A stretch of 52,014 nucleotides of DNA from contig JAUXWC010000157.1 of assembly GCA_030685025.1 (NCBI GenBank), positions 1-52,014 on the forward strand, given 5' to 3'. The position numbers and the translations under genes are program-made. This DNA comes from Rhodoferax sp. GTDB lineage: Bacteria > Pseudomonadota > Gammaproteobacteria > Burkholderiales > Burkholderiaceae_C. The notes under the pieces were generated by a model. The model was not told the origin of the DNA and searched no databases. It was given only the letters and a program-made list of their open reading frames with translations. Positions 50,382 to 52,014 of this stretch are shown here, piece after piece (the first letter of the stretch is position 1; every line of letters starts with the position of its first letter).

Positions 50382-50645
50382 TCAATCCTCGCCCCGTAGC
50401 GCTCGCATCATCTCGTCGGTAGAGCCCCGCCCTTGCCATTTGCCACGAACGGCATTCAGTGCGCGAATCGCCGCCTCGTTGGCAGACCCTGCCGCGAGGG
50501 AGTTGTCAGAGGTGGCCTGGGTAACGGCCCGCGTCAAAATGTCGCGCGCCTCGGCCTCCATGGACCGCTTGTGGCTTGCGGCCTGCATGCGCAGCAGGTG
50601 TTTGACGGGTTCTTCCAGATTGCGAATGGTTAGGGTGGTGCTCAT
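50382..50645 (-). CDS. FitA-like ribbon-helix-helix antitoxin
   Basis: An 87-residue protein with the N-terminal TTLTIRNLEEPVKHLLRMQA and SHKRSMEAEARDILTRAV typical of FitA/Arc-type antitoxins. The C-terminal tail GRGSTDEMMRALRGED probably occupies the toxin active site. ATG at 50645; the frame upstream to 50681 overlaps the MCP end and is rejected. Confidence 0.88.
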   Translation of the reverse strand: MSTTLTIRNLEEPVKHLLRMQAASHKRSMEAEARDILTRAVTQATSDNSLAAGSANEAAIRALNAVRGKWQGRGSTDEMMRALRGED

Positions 50646-50677
50646 GGGGTTCACTTTAAGCATTGCCAGCAGTGCTG

Positions 50678-51859
50678 TCAATGCTTGCTTAACTCGATAC
50701 TGGCCGCACTCGACCGGGTCGCTCGATCAAACGGCCGCTGCGGTCGCGTAGCCAGCTTGGGCTGCAGCATCGCCGTCGCCTGGTGCTCGACCGCATCCAG
50801 GGAAAAAACCTGAATGGCATCCAGCAGGCGTTGCGCCTGATCGCTCAGGGTGCCCGCCGCCGCGCTGCTTTGCTCCACCATGGCAGCGTTCTGCTGGGTC
50901 GATTGATCCAACTGTGCAACGGCCTGGCCCACCTGCGCGATGCCAACCGACTGCTCTTTGGATGCCGATGTGATCTCGACGATCATGTCGTGGACTTTTC
51001 TGACCTGACTGACCACCTCTGACATGGTGGCGCCCGCATCGCTCACCAGTCTCGATCCGCGTTCCACTGTCATGACCGAGTCGTCGATCAGCCCCTTGAT
51101 CTCCTTGGCCGCCGCCGCCGAGCGGCCCGCCAGGGTGCGCACCTCGCTGGCGACCACCGCGAAGCCGCGGCCCTGCTCGCCCGCGCGCGCCGCCTCGACG
51201 GCGGCATTGAGCGCCAGGATGTTGGTTTGAAAGGCAATGCCATCAATGACACCAATGATGTCGGCAATCCTGCGGCTGGCCGCCGAGATCTGCCCCATGG
51301 TGGCCACCACATCGTTCACGGCCTGCCCACCACGCACTGCAACTTCCGTTGCACTCCTGACCACGACCGATGCCTGCTGCGCGGTGTCGGAGTTCTGCCG
51401 TACGCTGGCGGTCTGCTGCTCCATCGCGGCAGCCGTCTCCTCAAGGCTCGACGCGCTCTGCTCGGTGCGGTTGGCCAGGTCGTTGCTGGCCGCTGCAATC
51501 TCGGAGCTGGCCACACGGACGCCGGTCGCTTGCTCCTGCACGTCAGACGCCAGCGAGCGCAAGTTCAGTCCGGCTTGGTTGATCGACCGCGCAATCATGC
51601 CGATTTCGTCGCAGCGATTGAGTTCGATCTCATCGCCCATATCGCCGCTGGCCACGCGCGCCGCCGCCGCCAACAGCGACTTCAATGGCGTGGTGAGCTG
51701 CGACTCAATCACGACATCGGCGACCAGCAAGGCCACCAGCACGGCAGCCACCATGCCCGCCAACGCGACCCCTTGCAAACCCGAAAGCAACACAGCACCC
51801 GCCAGCGCCGCGCCCACGGCCAGCATGGGCAAGCGCACCCGCCACGCCGCCGGCAGCAA
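50678..51859 (-). CDS. Methyl-accepting chemotaxis protein, N-terminus probably truncated
   Basis: About 393 residues: a hydrophobic segment (about 10-50), a HAMP domain ([20 protein letters not shown] and following) and a full signalling domain with the hairpin tip [37 protein letters not shown] (in segments). It signals to CheA. The frame opens with TTG at 51859, has no ribosome-binding site and lacks the PAS or periplasmic sensor usual for such receptors. Directly upstream a palindromic repeat and an in-frame TAG (about 51960) interrupt it. A preceding frame beginning [12 protein letters not shown] may be its displaced start. Confidence 0.75.
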   Translation of the reverse strand: MLPAAWRVRLPMLAVGAALAGAVLLSGLQGVALAGMVAAVLVALLVADVVIESQLTTPLKSLLAAAARVASGDMGDEIELNRCDEIGMIARSINQAGLNLRSLASDVQEQATGVRVASSEIAAASNDLANRTEQSASSLEETAAAMEQQTASVRQNSDTAQQASVVVRSATEVAVRGGQAVNDVVATMGQISAASRRIADIIGVIDGIAFQTNILALNAAVEAARAGEQGRGFAVVASEVRTLAGRSAAAAKEIKGLIDDSVMTVERGSRLVSDAGATMSEVVSQVRKVHDMIVEITSASKEQSVGIAQVGQAVAQLDQSTQQNAAMVEQSSAAAGTLSDQAQRLLDAIQVFSLDAVEHQATAMLQPKLATRPQRPFDRATRSSAASIELSKH

Positions 51860-51890
51860 CTGCGAGGCGCTGGTAAATCCAGTAGGTAAT

Positions 51891-51908
51891 CCCCCGGCTT
51901 TGCCGGGG
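51891..51908. repeat. CCCCCGGC-TTT-GCCGGGG hairpin
   Basis: The arms CCCCCGGC (51891-51898) and GCCGGGG (51902-51908) enclose TTT. This is the inverted form of the first hairpin at 29154-29172. Nearby GTGAGCCGCC at about 51968 recalls the GTGAGCCGCT that follows the hairpin at 29183. It lies at the 5' end of the MCP gene. Confidence 0.7.
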
Positions 51909-52014
51909 TGACAGTAGGAGTTTGACGTATGCGTCGGTACGGGTGTCCATCGCAGAAACTACCAATCGTGAGCCGCCAAGCAAACGAAAGGAGAAACTGG
52001 ATGGACAACATAGA

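Noticed and set aside
1-52014. tRNA, rRNA or riboswitch genes
   Set aside because: I scanned for TPsiC-like and other conserved RNA segments by eye and found none I could support; a covariance-model search would be needed to exclude small RNAs.

Overview
The window is high-GC chromosomal DNA of a beta-proteobacterium, most likely a Comamonadaceae-type Burkholderiales. This is inferred from the polA / DUF2782 lipoprotein / ThrB-type homoserine kinase / BPSS1780 membrane-protein neighbourhood, the overall gene style, and dispersed palindromes of kinds I recognise from that group. I could recognise no tRNA, rRNA or CRISPR array.

1-14.6 kb. After a DUF2332 gene divergent from a Crp/Fnr regulator comes the most interesting locus. 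A divergent promoter at about 9.79-9.96 kb carries a cluster of GCAAAAT half-sites. Rightward from it run a substrate-binding protein, an ATPase and a fused permease of the putative 2-aminoethylphosphonate type, then a DeoR regulator. Leftward run an inositol-monophosphatase-family phosphatase, a PuuA/GlnA-like gamma-glutamyl ligase, a Phd/PIN toxin-antitoxin pair, an intact IS1595-family insertion, an iron alcohol dehydrogenase, a PuuD-like gamma-glutamyl hydrolase and an aldehyde dehydrogenase. In this order the enzymes read as a complete route: import a phosphorylated amino alcohol, dephosphorylate it, protect the amine with glutamate, oxidise alcohol to aldehyde to acid, and release glutamate plus an amino acid (for phosphoethanolamine, glycine). 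This is inference from gene content.

14.9-25.2 kb. A ParDE module with a clear operator and a remnant of another antitoxin precede housekeeping and signalling genes: a TctDE-like two-component system, Hsp15, a UvrD-type helicase, a receiver-GGDEF protein with a degenerate active site, a LysR regulator and DinG.

25.2-35.2 kb. This is a defence or mobility island: HsdM and HsdR of a type I restriction system with no HsdS in the window. Between them lie Fic plus a winged-helix-like protein with a remarkable iteron operator, an AbrB/PIN pair, a chain of four hairpins, a GNAT acetyltransferase and a 5'-truncated peptidase-type ABC exporter (both visibly AT-richer than the surroundings), and a MntA/HepT pair directly behind hsdR.

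35.2-52 kb. Mostly ordinary chromosome: ZIP metal transporter, dienelactone hydrolase, diguanylate cyclase, PolA, DUF2782, homoserine kinase, a BPSS1780/FecR pair, an ABC-2 exporter translationally coupled to a secreted alpha/beta-hydrolase, LysR, a MazG-like pyrophosphatase, a FitAB-type toxin-antitoxin pair and a methyl-accepting chemotaxis protein whose N-terminus looks truncated. Dispersed palindromic repeats of several families punctuate the window, two of them inside coding sequence (hsdR and polA).
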